Below, piece after piece: positions 17,214 through 28,297 of a DNA stretch of 64,000 nucleotides. The notes under the pieces are model-generated. The model made no database searches and was not told the DNA's origin. It saw only the letters and a program-made list of their open reading frames with translations. Where the stretch lies: positions 124,001-188,000 of the forward strand of contig NZ_JADPKS010000008.1 in assembly GCF_023074175.1 (NCBI RefSeq). The letters are read 5' to 3'. The position numbers and the translations under genes are program-made. How positions within the stretch are numbered: position 1 is the stretch's first letter; every line of letters begins with the position of its first letter. The stretch is from Bradyrhizobium sp. 139. GTDB taxonomy: Bacteria > Pseudomonadota > Alphaproteobacteria > Rhizobiales > Xanthobacteraceae.

Positions 17214-18110
17214 ATGGCCACAGTATTCGCAAGACCCAAACTGGACGTATTTGGCGTCTCTACCGCCTTTGTCGTTCGCAAGATCAACCTTTCCGACCTG
17301 GGCAACGCGTTGCGCCTGGGCTGGGAAGACTTCAAGGCCATCCCAACTCACGCCGTAGTCCTGTGCGTGATTTATCCCGTCCTCGGACTTGTCCTGTTCA
17401 GACTTGTGATCGGCTATTCGGTGCTGCCGCTCCTCTTTCCGCTCGCCGCCGGCTTTACCCTGATCGGTCCTTTTGCCGCCCTCGGCCTCTACGAACTCAG
17501 CCGGCGCCGCGAGCGCGGAGAGGAAGCAGCAGCATGGGATGCCATGCACGTGTTGCGCGCACCGTCCTTCGGCGCCATGCTCGAACTCGGCATTCTCCTG
17601 CTGGTTCTGTTCGGGGTCTGGATCGCCGCCGCGGACGCGATCTACATTGCAACTTTCGGCCACGCTCCGGCAGCAACCATCCCTGACTTCGCAACGCGTG
17701 TTTTGACGACGCCGGAAGGATGGTCGCTCATTATCGTCGGCTGCGGCGTCGGCTTCCTGTTCGCCGTCGCGGCCTTGTGCGTCAGCGTTGTATCGTTTCC
17801 GCTGATGCTCGACCGGCACGCGACTGCGATCGACGCAATCCGGACGTCGCTGCGGGCCGTGAGGGAAAATCCAGTTGCTATGGCGGTATGGGGTCTGGTT
17901 GTTGCGGCACTGCTGGCGATCGGTTCGCTGCCGTTCTTCGTCGGTCTCGCCGTGGTGCTGCCGGTGCTCGGTCATGCCACCTGGCATCTTTATCGGAAGG
18001 TGGTCGAGCCTGACCCGAATCCACCGGAAGAACAGCCCCGCCCGCCGATAGGTCACCGCTATGCGGCGGATTTCCCCGCCTCACTCTTCCCGTGGAGCCG
18101 CGAACGCTAG
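17214..18110 (+). CDS. DUF2189 domain-containing membrane protein
   Basis: 298 aa from ATG 17214, which follows AAGGAGAC; an in-frame upstream start has no such site. Six hydrophobic segments are visible, including VVLCVIYPVLGLVLFRLVIG (about 48-67), AGFTLIGPFAALGLYELSRR (about 77-96), the paired spans at about 125-150 and 178-205, and VWGLVVAALLAIGSLPFFVG (about 224). The ELSRRRERGE motif after the second span is typical of DUF2189. Function unknown; inner membrane. The next gene overlaps its end by 19 bases. Confidence 0.85.
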   Translation: MATVFARPKLDVFGVSTAFVVRKINLSDLGNALRLGWEDFKAIPTHAVVLCVIYPVLGLVLFRLVIGYSVLPLLFPLAAGFTLIGPFAALGLYELSRRRERGEEAAAWDAMHVLRAPSFGAMLELGILLLVLFGVWIAAADAIYIATFGHAPAATIPDFATRVLTTPEGWSLIIVGCGVGFLFAVAALCVSVVSFPLMLDRHATAIDAIRTSLRAVRENPVAMAVWGLVVAALLAIGSLPFFVGLAVVLPVLGHATWHLYRKVVEPDPNPPEEQPRPPIGHRYAADFPASLFPWSRER

Positions 18111-19036
18111 CCAAAGCAGCAACGAGCGGTCGCACCATCACCGTGTTCGGCGGAACCGGCTTTCTCGGCAACCGCATCGTCCGCCATCTGCGCAATCGCG
18201 AATTTTCCGTCCGGATCGCATCAAGGCATCCGGACGGGGGGCACAGCCAGTCTGGTCCCGAGAATCCGCAACTTCAATCGGTAGAGGCCGACATTCACGA
18301 CGAGCAATCAGTTGCGGATGCGCTGGCTGGCGCCTACGGCGTCATAAACGCGGTCAGCCTTTATCGCGAGCGCGGACTGGAGACTTTTCACTCCGTTCAC
18401 GTCGGGTCGGCTCAACGGGTAGCAGCCCAGGCCCGCCGGGCTGGAGTCGAACGGCTTGTTCACGTTTCGGGGATCGGTGCCGACGCCGCCTCGCCATCCT
18501 GCTACATCCGAAAGCGCGGCGAAGGCGAACGCGCGGTCCGCGCGGAATTCGCCGCTGCATTTATCGTCCGCCCGGCTGTGATGTTCGGACCGGACGACGC
18601 GTTTCTCAACACCATCCTCAAGCTCCTTCGTTGGCTTCCGATCTATCCGATGTTCGGCCGCGGCCGGACCAGATTGCAACCGGCCTATGTCGAAGATGTT
18701 GCGGAGGCGGTTGCCCGAATCATGGAGCGAGCCGAGTCTTACCCGACGGTCTTTGAATTCGGCGGCCCGACCCCCTACTCTTACGAGCAACTGCTCAGAG
18801 CGATCGCGCATCAAGTTGGCCGCGCGCCTCTCCTGATTCCAATGCCGTTTGCCATTTGGCAAGCGCTGGCATGGGCCTCCGAAATACTCCCTCGTTCACC
18901 CCTTACTCGCAATCAGGTGGAGCTGATGCGGATCGACTCCGTGTCATCACCCGACATGCCTGGATTTGCCGAGCTGGGCATTTCGCCACACTCGATCGAG
19001 GAAATCCTCCAGAGGATGTTATCGAATCGAGGATGA
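18092..19036 (+). CDS. NDUFA9-like atypical SDR, NAD(P)-binding
   Basis: 314 aa from GTG 18092. The N-terminal dinucleotide site TITVFGGTGFLGNRIV (about 16-31, TGxxGxxG-like) and segments RLVHVSGIGADAASPSCYIR (about 120-139) and FIVRPAVMFGPDDAFLN (about 157-173) identify the extended atypical SDR group that includes complex I subunit NDUFA9. The usual YxxxK is replaced by a CYIRKRGEGE-type sequence, as in that group, so it may bind NAD(P)H without classical catalysis. Overlap with the DUF2189 gene indicates an operon. Confidence 0.82.
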   Translation: MEPRTLAKAATSGRTITVFGGTGFLGNRIVRHLRNREFSVRIASRHPDGGHSQSGPENPQLQSVEADIHDEQSVADALAGAYGVINAVSLYRERGLETFHSVHVGSAQRVAAQARRAGVERLVHVSGIGADAASPSCYIRKRGEGERAVRAEFAAAFIVRPAVMFGPDDAFLNTILKLLRWLPIYPMFGRGRTRLQPAYVEDVAEAVARIMERAESYPTVFEFGGPTPYSYEQLLRAIAHQVGRAPLLIPMPFAIWQALAWASEILPRSPLTRNQVELMRIDSVSSPDMPGFAELGISPHSIEEILQRMLSNRG

Positions 19037-19156
19037 AAGAAGCGTCCCGGCTAACCCGCTTTAGCGGCCGCCGGTTCGCGCCCGGAACGAATCAGACCTC
19101 CCGGCGCTTGAATCCTGGTTCGTTGTGCATGGCAGCGATGAATTGAGGAGGCGAGA

Positions 19157-19372
19157 ATGGTGCTGATGGGACTTGGCGCTCTGCTCGTTCTTGGCGGACT
19201 CTTGTACATGGTGCGCGCTGCTATTTGGCGGGGATCGCTTAGTCGGCCGGCTGGCGATACTCTGGAGCCGACACGGCGGGGATTGGGATTCTTGGGGGTC
19301 GGAGCGAACTGGCCGGGCATTCTCCTTATGGCAATCGGTGCCCTCCTGTTGGTATCGGGGGCCGGCCTCTAG
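19157..19372 (+). CDS. Small two-span membrane protein (DUF2905-like)
   Basis: 71 aa with GAGGAGG well placed before ATG 19157. Two hydrophobic segments, MGLGALLVLGGLLYMV (4-19) and ANWPGILLMAIGALLLVSG (50-68), are separated by a short charged loop. The GLGANWPGILLMAIGALLLV-type end resembles DUF2905/small inner-membrane proteins, but I am not sure of the family. It sits between the NDUFA9-like gene and UPF0182. Confidence 0.62.
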   Translation: MVLMGLGALLVLGGLLYMVRAAIWRGSLSRPAGDTLEPTRRGLGFLGVGANWPGILLMAIGALLLVSGAGL

Positions 19373-19528
19373 CCTCAGCCAGCCAGCCTGGGCCATTTCA
19401 ATTTGCCACTTTGCACTGCTCCGGGGTTCTGGCGACACAGTTTTGGGCACCTGCGCCGCCCGCCTTGAGGCGCAATCCCGACCACGAATCAAGCGGCGGA
19501 CATCCCGCGTTTCCGCTATGATCAAACC

Positions 19529-22312
19529 ATGACGATCGGGATTACCGGACCCGAACGGAAGGTACCAAGGCAAAGTGCCGTGGTCGGGCTCATTATTGCG
19601 GCCATCGTCATTGGGATTTTCCTGATCCTGCTCCGGCTCGCGAGCGACTTTCTGGTCGACTGGCTGTGGTTTTCTTTGGTCGGTTATCCGCAGGTTTTTT
19701 GGGCAACAATCGGTGCCAAAGCCGTCGTCTTTCTTGCGGTCTGGACGGCAACCGCCGTCGTCCTCTTTTTGAACGGATGGCTGGCCCTGCGCTTTGCCGA
19801 ACGGCGGTCGACACAGCTTGTCGCCGCTTCGGGGTGGACCGCCGTAGGCAACGCGCCGCCAAATCTGCTATCGCTTGTGCGCGATCGACTGCCGTGGCCC
19901 CAGTTGATCACAGGCGGTGCAGCTCTGCTCGCTCTACTTGTGGCGGCGGCCGAAGTCGGCAACTGGGCCGTGTTCCTGGGGTTTGTCTATCAGGTACCAT
20001 ATGGGGCAGACGATCCGCTCTACGACAAGGACATCGGCTTCTATCTCTTCTCACTGCCCGCCTATATCCTCATCAAGAATTGGATGATGCTCGCGCTCGT
20101 TCTGAGCACGCTTTTCACCGCGGCGATCTACTGGGTGCACGGTGATATCGAATACGACATTCATCGCCGATCAATATCGTCGACAGTGATTGCCCATGGC
20201 TCGGCGCTGCTCGGTCTTCTCTTTGCAGTGAAGGCCTGGTCCTATGGTCTCGATCGCTACCTGCTGCTCTACGGCGATAACGGCGTGGTCGTCGGTGCAA
20301 GTTACACCGATGTCCACTTGGGGCTGCCGGCCTTGTGGCTGATGATCGGACTTTCGGTCATCGCCGCTCTCGCCGCGTGGGCAAACTTGTGGGTGCGCAC
20401 CCACCGGCTTCCTGCCGCCGCGTTCCTTCTTGTCGTGACCGGGTCTTTCGTGCTGTCCGGCGTAGTTCCCGTGCTGTTCCGGCAGTTCTTCGTAAAGCCA
20501 AGCGAATTGGAGCTGGAAAGGCCCTATATCGAACGCAACATCGCGCTGACCCGGCAGGCATACAATCTCGATCAGATCACAGCCAAGCCGTTTGCCGCAG
20601 AACAGAAGCTCAGCTTCAAGACGCTCGACGCCAACAAGGCGACGATCGACAATATCAGGCTGTGGGACTGGCTGCCCTTGTCGGACACCTACGCGCAGCT
20701 GCAGGAGATCCGCACTTACTACAAATTCCATGATCTTGACGTTGATCGCTACTGGCTCGATGGCTCCTACCAAAGCGTGATGCTCTCGGCTCGCGAACTG
20801 CGGCCCTCCTTGCTGCCGCCGAACGCCCAGACGTGGGTCAACCGCCACGTGCTGTTTACTCATGGCAATGGCGCTGTGATGAGCCCGGTCACCCGGAAAA
20901 GCACCGAAGGACTGCCGCTTCTCTATTTGCGGGATATCCCTCCCGTTGCGGAAGGAGGCCCCAAAATCGACGAGCCGCGCATCTACTACGGCGAACGGAG
21001 CGACGACTACGTCATCGTTAAGGGGAGCACGCCGGAGTTCGATTATCCGAAGGGAAAGGACAATGTCTATGCGGCCTATGACGGCACGGGTGGCATTCCG
21101 ATCGGAGCGATGGTGTGGAAAGGCTTGTTCGCTTATTACTTCAATGACCCGAACCTGCTGCTTTCAAGCTACATCACCACCGACAGCCGGATCATGATCC
21201 GCCGCAATATCGGGGAAAGGGTACGAACGATCGCTCCGTTCCTCAGACTCGATCACGATCCTTATCTGGTCATCAGCAACGGGCGGATGTTCTGGATGCA
21301 GGACGCCTACACGGTGAGTTCTTACTTCCCGTCCGCGCAGCCTGTGCAAGACCTTGATCTCAACTACATTCGCAATTCAGTGAAGGTCACCATCGATGCC
21401 TATGATGGAACCGTCGACTTTTATCTGATGGACAGCGGCGATCCGATTGCCGCGACCTACCAACGTATCTTTCCGAATTTGTTCAAGTCATTCTCGGCCA
21501 TGCCGGCGGATCTGCAGAGGCACATTCGCTATCCAGAGGACCTGTTCCTGATTCAGGCGCAGCTCTATCAGGCCTACCACATGGAAGTGGCCGACGTTTT
21601 CTACAATCGCGAGGATCTCTGGCAGTTCCCGCGCCAGCCGGGCGGCGGCGGCGTTGCAACCATGGCCCCGTATTACATCATCATGCGGCTGCCCGGTGAG
21701 CCACAGGCCGAGTTCTTCCTTATGCTTCCCATGGTACCCAGCCGTCGCGACAATATGATCGCGTGGCTCGCCGCGCGTTGCGACGCGCCCCACTACGGCA
21801 AGCTGGTCGTCTATGAATTTCCCAAGGAGAAGCTCGTCTACGGGCCATTCCAGATCGAGGCGCGGATCAACCAGAGTACTGAGATATCGCAACAGATCAC
21901 GCTGTGGAATCAGATGGGCTCGCGGGTGATACGCGGCGCGAACTTGCTTGTGATCCCGATCGAAAACTCGATCCTCTACGTCACGCCGCTCTATTTGCGA
22001 GCGGAGCACGGACACTTGCCGGAACTGAAACGCGTGATCGCGGCCTATGGCGAACATGTGGTGATGAAGGAGACGCTCGCCGAGGCATTGTCAGCTCTGT
22101 TCATCGAACCTGGCGCGGTGCGGTCGACCTCGAGTACGAATGAGGAAATGTCCGTCACACGCCCGTCGGCAAGTCAGGCACGGGAGGCGCTCGACCACTA
22201 CAATCGGGCCGTTGAACGATTGAGGTCCGGCGACTGGAAGGGCTTTGGCACGCAGTTCGATGCAATGCGCGAGAACTTGGAGGAAATGAACCGGCACTCC
22301 GCCGACCAGTAG
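19529..22312 (+). CDS. UPF0182 family membrane protein
   Basis: 927 aa. The N-terminal third has seven predicted spans (for example VVGLIIAAIVIGIFLILLRL about 17-36 and PAAAFLLVVTGSFVLSGVVP about 290-309) and family-typical ADDPLYDKDIGFYLFSLPAY (about 155-174). A large soluble C-terminal region follows, with ERPYIERNIALTRQAYNLD (about 330), RSDDYVIV and GVATMAPYYIIMRLPGE (about 708). This matches UPF0182 (about 900-1000 aa), conserved proteins of unknown function. The gene is intact over 2.8 kb, useful as an internal control for sequence quality near the pseudogene island. Confidence 0.93.
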   Translation: MTIGITGPERKVPRQSAVVGLIIAAIVIGIFLILLRLASDFLVDWLWFSLVGYPQVFWATIGAKAVVFLAVWTATAVVLFLNGWLALRFAERRSTQLVAASGWTAVGNAPPNLLSLVRDRLPWPQLITGGAALLALLVAAAEVGNWAVFLGFVYQVPYGADDPLYDKDIGFYLFSLPAYILIKNWMMLALVLSTLFTAAIYWVHGDIEYDIHRRSISSTVIAHGSALLGLLFAVKAWSYGLDRYLLLYGDNGVVVGASYTDVHLGLPALWLMIGLSVIAALAAWANLWVRTHRLPAAAFLLVVTGSFVLSGVVPVLFRQFFVKPSELELERPYIERNIALTRQAYNLDQITAKPFAAEQKLSFKTLDANKATIDNIRLWDWLPLSDTYAQLQEIRTYYKFHDLDVDRYWLDGSYQSVMLSARELRPSLLPPNAQTWVNRHVLFTHGNGAVMSPVTRKSTEGLPLLYLRDIPPVAEGGPKIDEPRIYYGERSDDYVIVKGSTPEFDYPKGKDNVYAAYDGTGGIPIGAMVWKGLFAYYFNDPNLLLSSYITTDSRIMIRRNIGERVRTIAPFLRLDHDPYLVISNGRMFWMQDAYTVSSYFPSAQPVQDLDLNYIRNSVKVTIDAYDGTVDFYLMDSGDPIAATYQRIFPNLFKSFSAMPADLQRHIRYPEDLFLIQAQLYQAYHMEVADVFYNREDLWQFPRQPGGGGVATMAPYYIIMRLPGEPQAEFFLMLPMVPSRRDNMIAWLAARCDAPHYGKLVVYEFPKEKLVYGPFQIEARINQSTEISQQITLWNQMGSRVIRGANLLVIPIENSILYVTPLYLRAEHGHLPELKRVIAAYGEHVVMKETLAEALSALFIEPGAVRSTSSTNEEMSVTRPSASQAREALDHYNRAVERLRSGDWKGFGTQFDAMRENLEEMNRHSADQ

Positions 22313-22351
22313 TGCCCTAACTCCGCAGTCTAGCCCTGCTCCAATCCGAAA

Positions 22352-22370
22352 CTGCGCGTTCAACGCGCAG
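22352..22370. terminator. Short perfect hairpin after UPF0182
   Basis: CTGCGCGTT, C, AACGCGCAG forms a perfect inverted repeat 40 bases past the UPF0182 stop and between convergent genes. No clear T-tract follows, so termination is possible but unproven. Confidence 0.35.
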
Positions 22371-22460
22371 ATCGAGAGCCGATCGATTCCCGACGGGCGC
22401 TGAAAGCGATCGGCGAGTGCCGATCTCGCGCACTAAAACGTTCGCTCGCAATGGCCTTCG

Positions 22461-23471
22461 TCAAGCAACAGCACGGGCGATCGCATTCGCGACAGCACCG
22501 TCAAGGAAGCCGGTCAGCCGCTGCCGGATGATCTGCTCGGCTTCCGTCATGATGCGATCGATCAACTCCTTCACCGTCGGGATATCGTTGATCAGCCCGA
22601 CCACCATGCCGCAGCTCCAGGCGCCGGCATCCATCTCGCCGTCGAGCATCACCTTCGGATAGACGCCCGCGACCTGCTCGTGGATATCCGCGATCTGCAG
22701 GCCTGCGCCCTTCTCGCGCTCGATCTCGAGCAGGTAATCGACACCCTTGTTCTTCAGCACGCGCTCGGTGTTGCGCAGCGCGCGCATCACAAGCACGGTG
22801 TCGAGTTCGCTGGCTTCGACCAGCGCCTTCTTCACATTGGGATGGACTGGCGCTTCCTTGGTGGCGATGAAGCGCGTGCCCATGTTCATGCCGGCGGCAC
22901 CCATCGACAGCGCGGCGACCAGGCTGCGCGCATCCGCCATGCCGCCCGAGGCGACGAACGGAATCTTCAGTTCATCGGCCGCGCGCGGCAGCAGGATCAT
23001 GTTCGGAATGTCGTCCTCGCCGGGATGGCCGCCGCATTCGAAGCCGTCGACGCTGACGGCGTCGCAACCGATCCTCTCGGCCTTCAGCGAACGCCGCACC
23101 GAGGTGCATTTGTGGATCACCTTGATGCCGGCCGCCTTCAGCGCGGGCATGTACGCTTCCGGACTGCGACCCGCGGTCTCCACCGCCTTGACGCCGCCTT
23201 CCCTGATGGCGGCGATGTATTCCGGATAGGGCGGCGCGGTGAAGCTCGGCAGGAAAGTCAGGTTCACGCCGAACGGCTTGTCGGTCATGTCGCGGCAGCG
23301 CGCGATTTCCTTCGCCAGCAGCTCCGGCGTCCTCTGCGTCAGGCCGGTGACAATGCCAAGACCGCCGGCGTTCGACACCGCAGCTGCCAGCTCGGCAAAG
23401 CCGACATAATGCATGCCGCCCTGGATGATCGGGTGCTGGATGCCGAACAGTTCAGTGATTGCTGTCTTCAC
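22461..23471 (-). CDS. Nitronate monooxygenase (2-nitropropane dioxygenase family)
   Basis: 336 aa FMN TIM-barrel enzyme. Visible are the N-terminal IQHPIIQGGMHYVGFAELAA (about 11-30), NAGGLGIVTGLTQRTPE (about 34-50), GCDAVSVDGFECGGHPGEDD (phosphate-binding region, about 133-152) and VASGGMADARSLVAALSMGA (about 172-191). These proteins oxidise nitronates or act as enoyl reductase-like FMN enzymes; in catabolic clusters the substrate is usually unknown. It is 21 bases downstream of the acyl-CoA dehydrogenase-thiolase chimera and appears intact, one of few unbroken genes in this island. Confidence 0.88.
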   Translation of the reverse strand: MKTAITELFGIQHPIIQGGMHYVGFAELAAAVSNAGGLGIVTGLTQRTPELLAKEIARCRDMTDKPFGVNLTFLPSFTAPPYPEYIAAIREGGVKAVETAGRSPEAYMPALKAAGIKVIHKCTSVRRSLKAERIGCDAVSVDGFECGGHPGEDDIPNMILLPRAADELKIPFVASGGMADARSLVAALSMGAAGMNMGTRFIATKEAPVHPNVKKALVEASELDTVLVMRALRNTERVLKNKGVDYLLEIEREKGAGLQIADIHEQVAGVYPKVMLDGEMDAGAWSCGMVVGLINDIPTVKELIDRIMTEAEQIIRQRLTGFLDGAVANAIARAVA

Positions 23472-23492
23472 GCGCGCTTCTCCGCTTTCCGA

Positions 23493-25293
<1,801 letters not shown>

Positions 25294-25303
25294 CGCGCGC
25301 TTC

Positions 25304-26041
25304 CTACCACTTCTCACCGAAGGGGCGGATTTCCATCTCGAACGTCCAGGCGCTCTTCGGCTGCTGATAGAGCTGCCAATAGGACGTCGCGACCGAGGCC
25401 GGCGGCATGAGCAGATCCGGATCGTCAAGCGCATCGGGGCCGAGCGCTTCGAGGCGCCGCTGGCGGACCCACTCGGTGTCGACACCGGAATCGATAATGA
25501 GGTGGGCGACATGGATATTCTTCGGGCCCAGCTCGCGCGCCATCGCCTGCGCCACAGCGCGCAGTCCGAATTTGGCGCTGGCAAAGGCGGCATAGCCGCT
25601 GCCACCGCGCAAGGACGCGGTCGCGCCGGTGAAGAAAATATTGCCTTGGCCGCGCGGCAGCATCAGCCGGGCTGCCTCCCGCCCGGCGAGGAAGCCGGAG
25701 TAACAGGCCATCTCCCAGACCTTGCGGAACACGCGCTCGGTCGTTTCGAGAATCGGGAAGTTGACGTTGGCGCCGATGTTGAAGATGCAGACATCCAAGG
25801 GCGCGTGCTGGTCGGCGTCATTCAGGAACGAAATGATCTCCTCTTCTTTGCGCGCGTCGAGCGAACGTGCCTGGATCTCGCCGCCGGCGGCCTCGATCTC
25901 CTTGACCAGCGGCGCCAGCTTGTCGCCGTTGCGGCGGCCGGCGAAGACGGTAAAGCCCTCGGAGGCAAACTTCTTGGCGATCTCGCCACCGATGAAATCG
26001 CCCGCGCCGATCACGGCGACGGTTGCATTTCTTTTTCTCAA
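25304..26041 (-). CDS. SDR family oxidoreductase (atypical active site)
   Basis: 245 aa from TTG 26039-26041 (GGGAGAAGACCC upstream); the open frame extends to 26140, but the typical SDR start is here. The cofactor site VAVIGAGDFIGGEIAKKFA lies at about 8-26, and NNAG is replaced by IFNIGANVN. At the catalytic YxxxK position the sequence reads AAFASAKFG, so the Tyr is Phe while the Lys remains. The gene is intact and 11 bases upstream of the broken acyl-CoA dehydrogenase. A truncated paralog is transcribed divergently from 26543. Role unknown, probably a hydroxyacyl-CoA or related step lost or altered. Confidence 0.8.
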   Translation of the reverse strand: MRKRNATVAVIGAGDFIGGEIAKKFASEGFTVFAGRRNGDKLAPLVKEIEAAGGEIQARSLDARKEEEIISFLNDADQHAPLDVCIFNIGANVNFPILETTERVFRKVWEMACYSGFLAGREAARLMLPRGQGNIFFTGATASLRGGSGYAAFASAKFGLRAVAQAMARELGPKNIHVAHLIIDSGVDTEWVRQRRLEALGPDALDDPDLLMPPASVATSYWQLYQQPKSAWTFEMEIRPFGEKW

Positions 26042-26542
26042 GGGTCTTCTCCCGGTTAGGTTAGACGCGCTGTGTGCGAAGCTGTTCTGTCGGCCCTGGA
26101 ACGTGGAGCGCAATTTCGCGACCGACGAAGATGCGGTCACCCGCTCTCACCTGGCCGTGCTGACCGAAGTTACCACGGCCGGAGGCGCCGTCTTTGACTG
26201 GCGCGGTTCGATCCGGGGCTTTGGCGGGCGGGCGGCAAGTTGATTGATCAATGCGGCTCGGCAACCCGAAAGCAATCTCACAAAGATCGAGCCCTTGCGA
26301 TAGTTTCGCCACCACCAGCCGCCTCCCACAATGAAGAATATCGACGCTTTTTCAACATTGCGCCTCGTGATGAAACATGCGTTCTTTTTTAGAACTCGTC
26401 AATCGCTATTTTGTCGGCACTGTCGGATCCTGAAGCGGCAACTTTGCTGCCATGTTCAGGAATTACGAGGACTCCGTTTACAAACGCGACTTCCAGTCGA
26501 TATCCATAGCATGTCAAATCAGAACTTATAGGGGTGGCGAGC
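26042..26542. promoter_or_regulatory. Divergent intergenic region between two SDR genes
   Basis: About 500 bases, noticeably more AT-rich around 26320-26420 (ATTGCGCCTCGTGATGAAAC, TTCTTTTTTAGAAC). It should contain promoters for both SDR genes. The palindromic-looking TTGATTGATCAA at 26240-26251 is two bases too short for a standard FNR box. No gene is seen. Confidence 0.4.
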
Positions 26543-26987
26543 ATGGGAGAAAGTCGCGGAGTCGCGATGCTTGTCGGCGCGGGTGATGCCATCGGCGCTG
26601 CCGTTGCGCGGCGGTTTGCCAGCGGCGGCTACACTGTTTGCATCTGCAGACGCGATGCGGCCAAATCCCAGGCGCTTGTCGATGAACTCAGGAAGAAAGG
26701 CCAAAGCATCCACGCCTTGAGCGTCGATGCCCGCCAGGAAGCGGACGTTCAAAAGCTGTTTGCGGATGTCGAACGCGAGATCGGGCCGATCGATATCTGC
26801 CTTTTCAATGCCGGGTCGAACGTCAACACGCCCCTGCTGGACACCACGGAGACGCTATTCTTCAAGGCCTGGGAGCTGGCGTGCTACGCTGGCTTCCTGT
26901 TCGGACGCAAAGTCCCGCGCGTTATGCTGCCGCGCGGGCGCGGCACCATCTTCCTTACGGGTGCAACCGCAAGCGTTCGCGGCGGCT
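26543..26987 (+). pseudogene. Truncated SDR oxidoreductase
   Basis: From ATG 26543 (an in-frame GTG lies at 26534) about 148 residues of an SDR are intact: VAMLVGAGDAIGAAVARRFA, ICLFNAGSNVN and [13 protein letters not shown]. It is closely similar to the intact SDR at 25304-26041. Immediately after the Gly-Gly the sequence becomes the minus strand of a CoA transferase gene, so the catalytic Lys region and the C-terminus are missing. The frame runs on to 27142 through unrelated sequence. This is a deletion or inversion junction, near 26985. Confidence 0.82.
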
Positions 26988-27330
26988 GGCGCAGTTCTTC
27001 GACACCGAGACCGAGGCGCTCGATGGTGCCGGGCCGGAAATTTCTGCACCAGGACATCGGCTTGCGCGACCAGTTTGGCCGGCACCTCGCCCCCGGCCGT
27101 GCTCTTGACGTCGATCGAGAGCGAACGCTTGCCGCGGTTTGACGAGATGAACAGCGCGGAGAACTCGCCGCCTTATCGATGCCGGCCCGGCTGCGGCGGG
27201 TGATGTCGCCGCCGATCGGCGCGATCTTGAGTACGTCGGCGCCCTGATCTGCGAGAAACTTGGTCGCAAACCGGCCGGACACCACGCCGGTCAGATCGAG
27301 GACACGAACGCCGCTCAAGGGACCAGCCAT
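26985..27330 (-). pseudogene. CaiB/BaiF CoA-transferase, N-terminal fragment with frameshifts
   Basis: Starting at ATG 27328-27330, [20 protein letters not shown] and [20 protein letters not shown] are the typical N-terminus of class III CoA transferases. Near 27165 the frame shifts to [20 protein letters not shown], and near 27045 it shifts back to [17 protein letters not shown]. Then the sequence ends against the truncated SDR. About 115 of roughly 400 residues remain, and the catalytic Asp region is absent. It shares its 3' junction with the SDR fragment. Confidence 0.82.
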
Positions 27331-27426
27331 TGCACTCTCCTTCGATGTTTCTTCTGCAACCGGCCGAAGGTGACTCTAGCGTCCGCGGGTCCCTCGTCAC
27401 CACACGCCCGAACCACAAGTCCGTAA

Positions 27427-28108
27427 CTAGCCGGTTTTGGAAACGGGCTGCCGGGCCTGTTCGACGATCGATTCCTCGACGTCCCGGAGTTGATCCTTGC
27501 CGAGAAACATCTCGTTGCCGACGAAGAATGTCGGTGAACCGAAGGCACCGCGGCTGACCGCGTCATTGGTCAGATCGATCAGCTTCTTCTTGACATCATC
27601 CTGCTGTGCGCGCGCGACCAGCTTGCCGATGTCGATCCCCGAGGCAGCAAACGCGCTCCTGAACACTTCGGGATCATCCATCTTCTTGGGCTCTTCCCAC
27701 ATGTGATGATAGGCGGCGCGGAAAGGGTTCGAACACGCCTTCGAACTGGGCCGCGGCGGCGCCGCGCATCAGCATCAATGCATTGACAGGAAAGAAGGAG
27801 TTCTGACGAAACTTCGTGATGTTGTGGCGCCGGATAAACCGCTGGGTCTCGAGCGCCTGGTATTCCGGTTTGTTCTTGATCCCGCGAAGCGAGTCGAACG
27901 GGGACATGTTGCCGGTCGCCTTGTAGATCCCGCCAAGCAGGACCGGGACGTACTCGAACTTCACGCCGGTCCGCCGCTCGATCCCGGGAATGGCAACTTC
28001 CGCCAGATAAGCGTTTGGGCTGCCGAAATCGAACTGGAATTCAACCTTAGGGGCTATGATCGCTTTCTCCCGCAGAGCGCATCGGCCGCCAGAGACCGGC
28101 GATCCCAT
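27427..28108 (-). pseudogene. 2-Hydroxychromene-2-carboxylate isomerase/DsbA-like, frameshifted
   Basis: The first frame (27674-28108) gives VEFQFDFGSPNAYLAEVAIP, LLGGIYKATGNMSPFDSLRG and PVNALMLMRGAAAAQFEGVF. Near 27728 the frame shifts and continues as AYHHMWEEPKKMDDPEVFRS (27427-27702), then GAFGSPTFFVGNEMFLGKDQ. Joined, the two parts make a full-length family member (about 205 aa; thioredoxin-fold, glutathione-dependent isomerase in aromatic degradation, Ser rather than CxxC at the active position). A single indel separates them. The true start is uncertain; 28108 is the first ATG of the frame. Confidence 0.84.
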
Positions 28109-28297
28109 CGCATGCCTTGCCTGATCTCGTCTTTACAGTTCTAAAATAGAACTGTCAACTTTGGCCGGATTTATGCTGGTTTTCCGTTTCCCTCGGGGTA
28201 TTGTTTGGAATTCAGTACCTATCTAGAATGCAAGGAAAATGCGGCGGCCTCAGCGACGATTCGAGCCGGCCCTGCCGGTGTGACTGGAGAGTACGGA

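Noticed and set aside
26240..26251. TTGATTGATCAA as an FNR/FixK box
   Set aside because: The half-sites are separated by two bases instead of the four required for TTGAT-N4-ATCAA.
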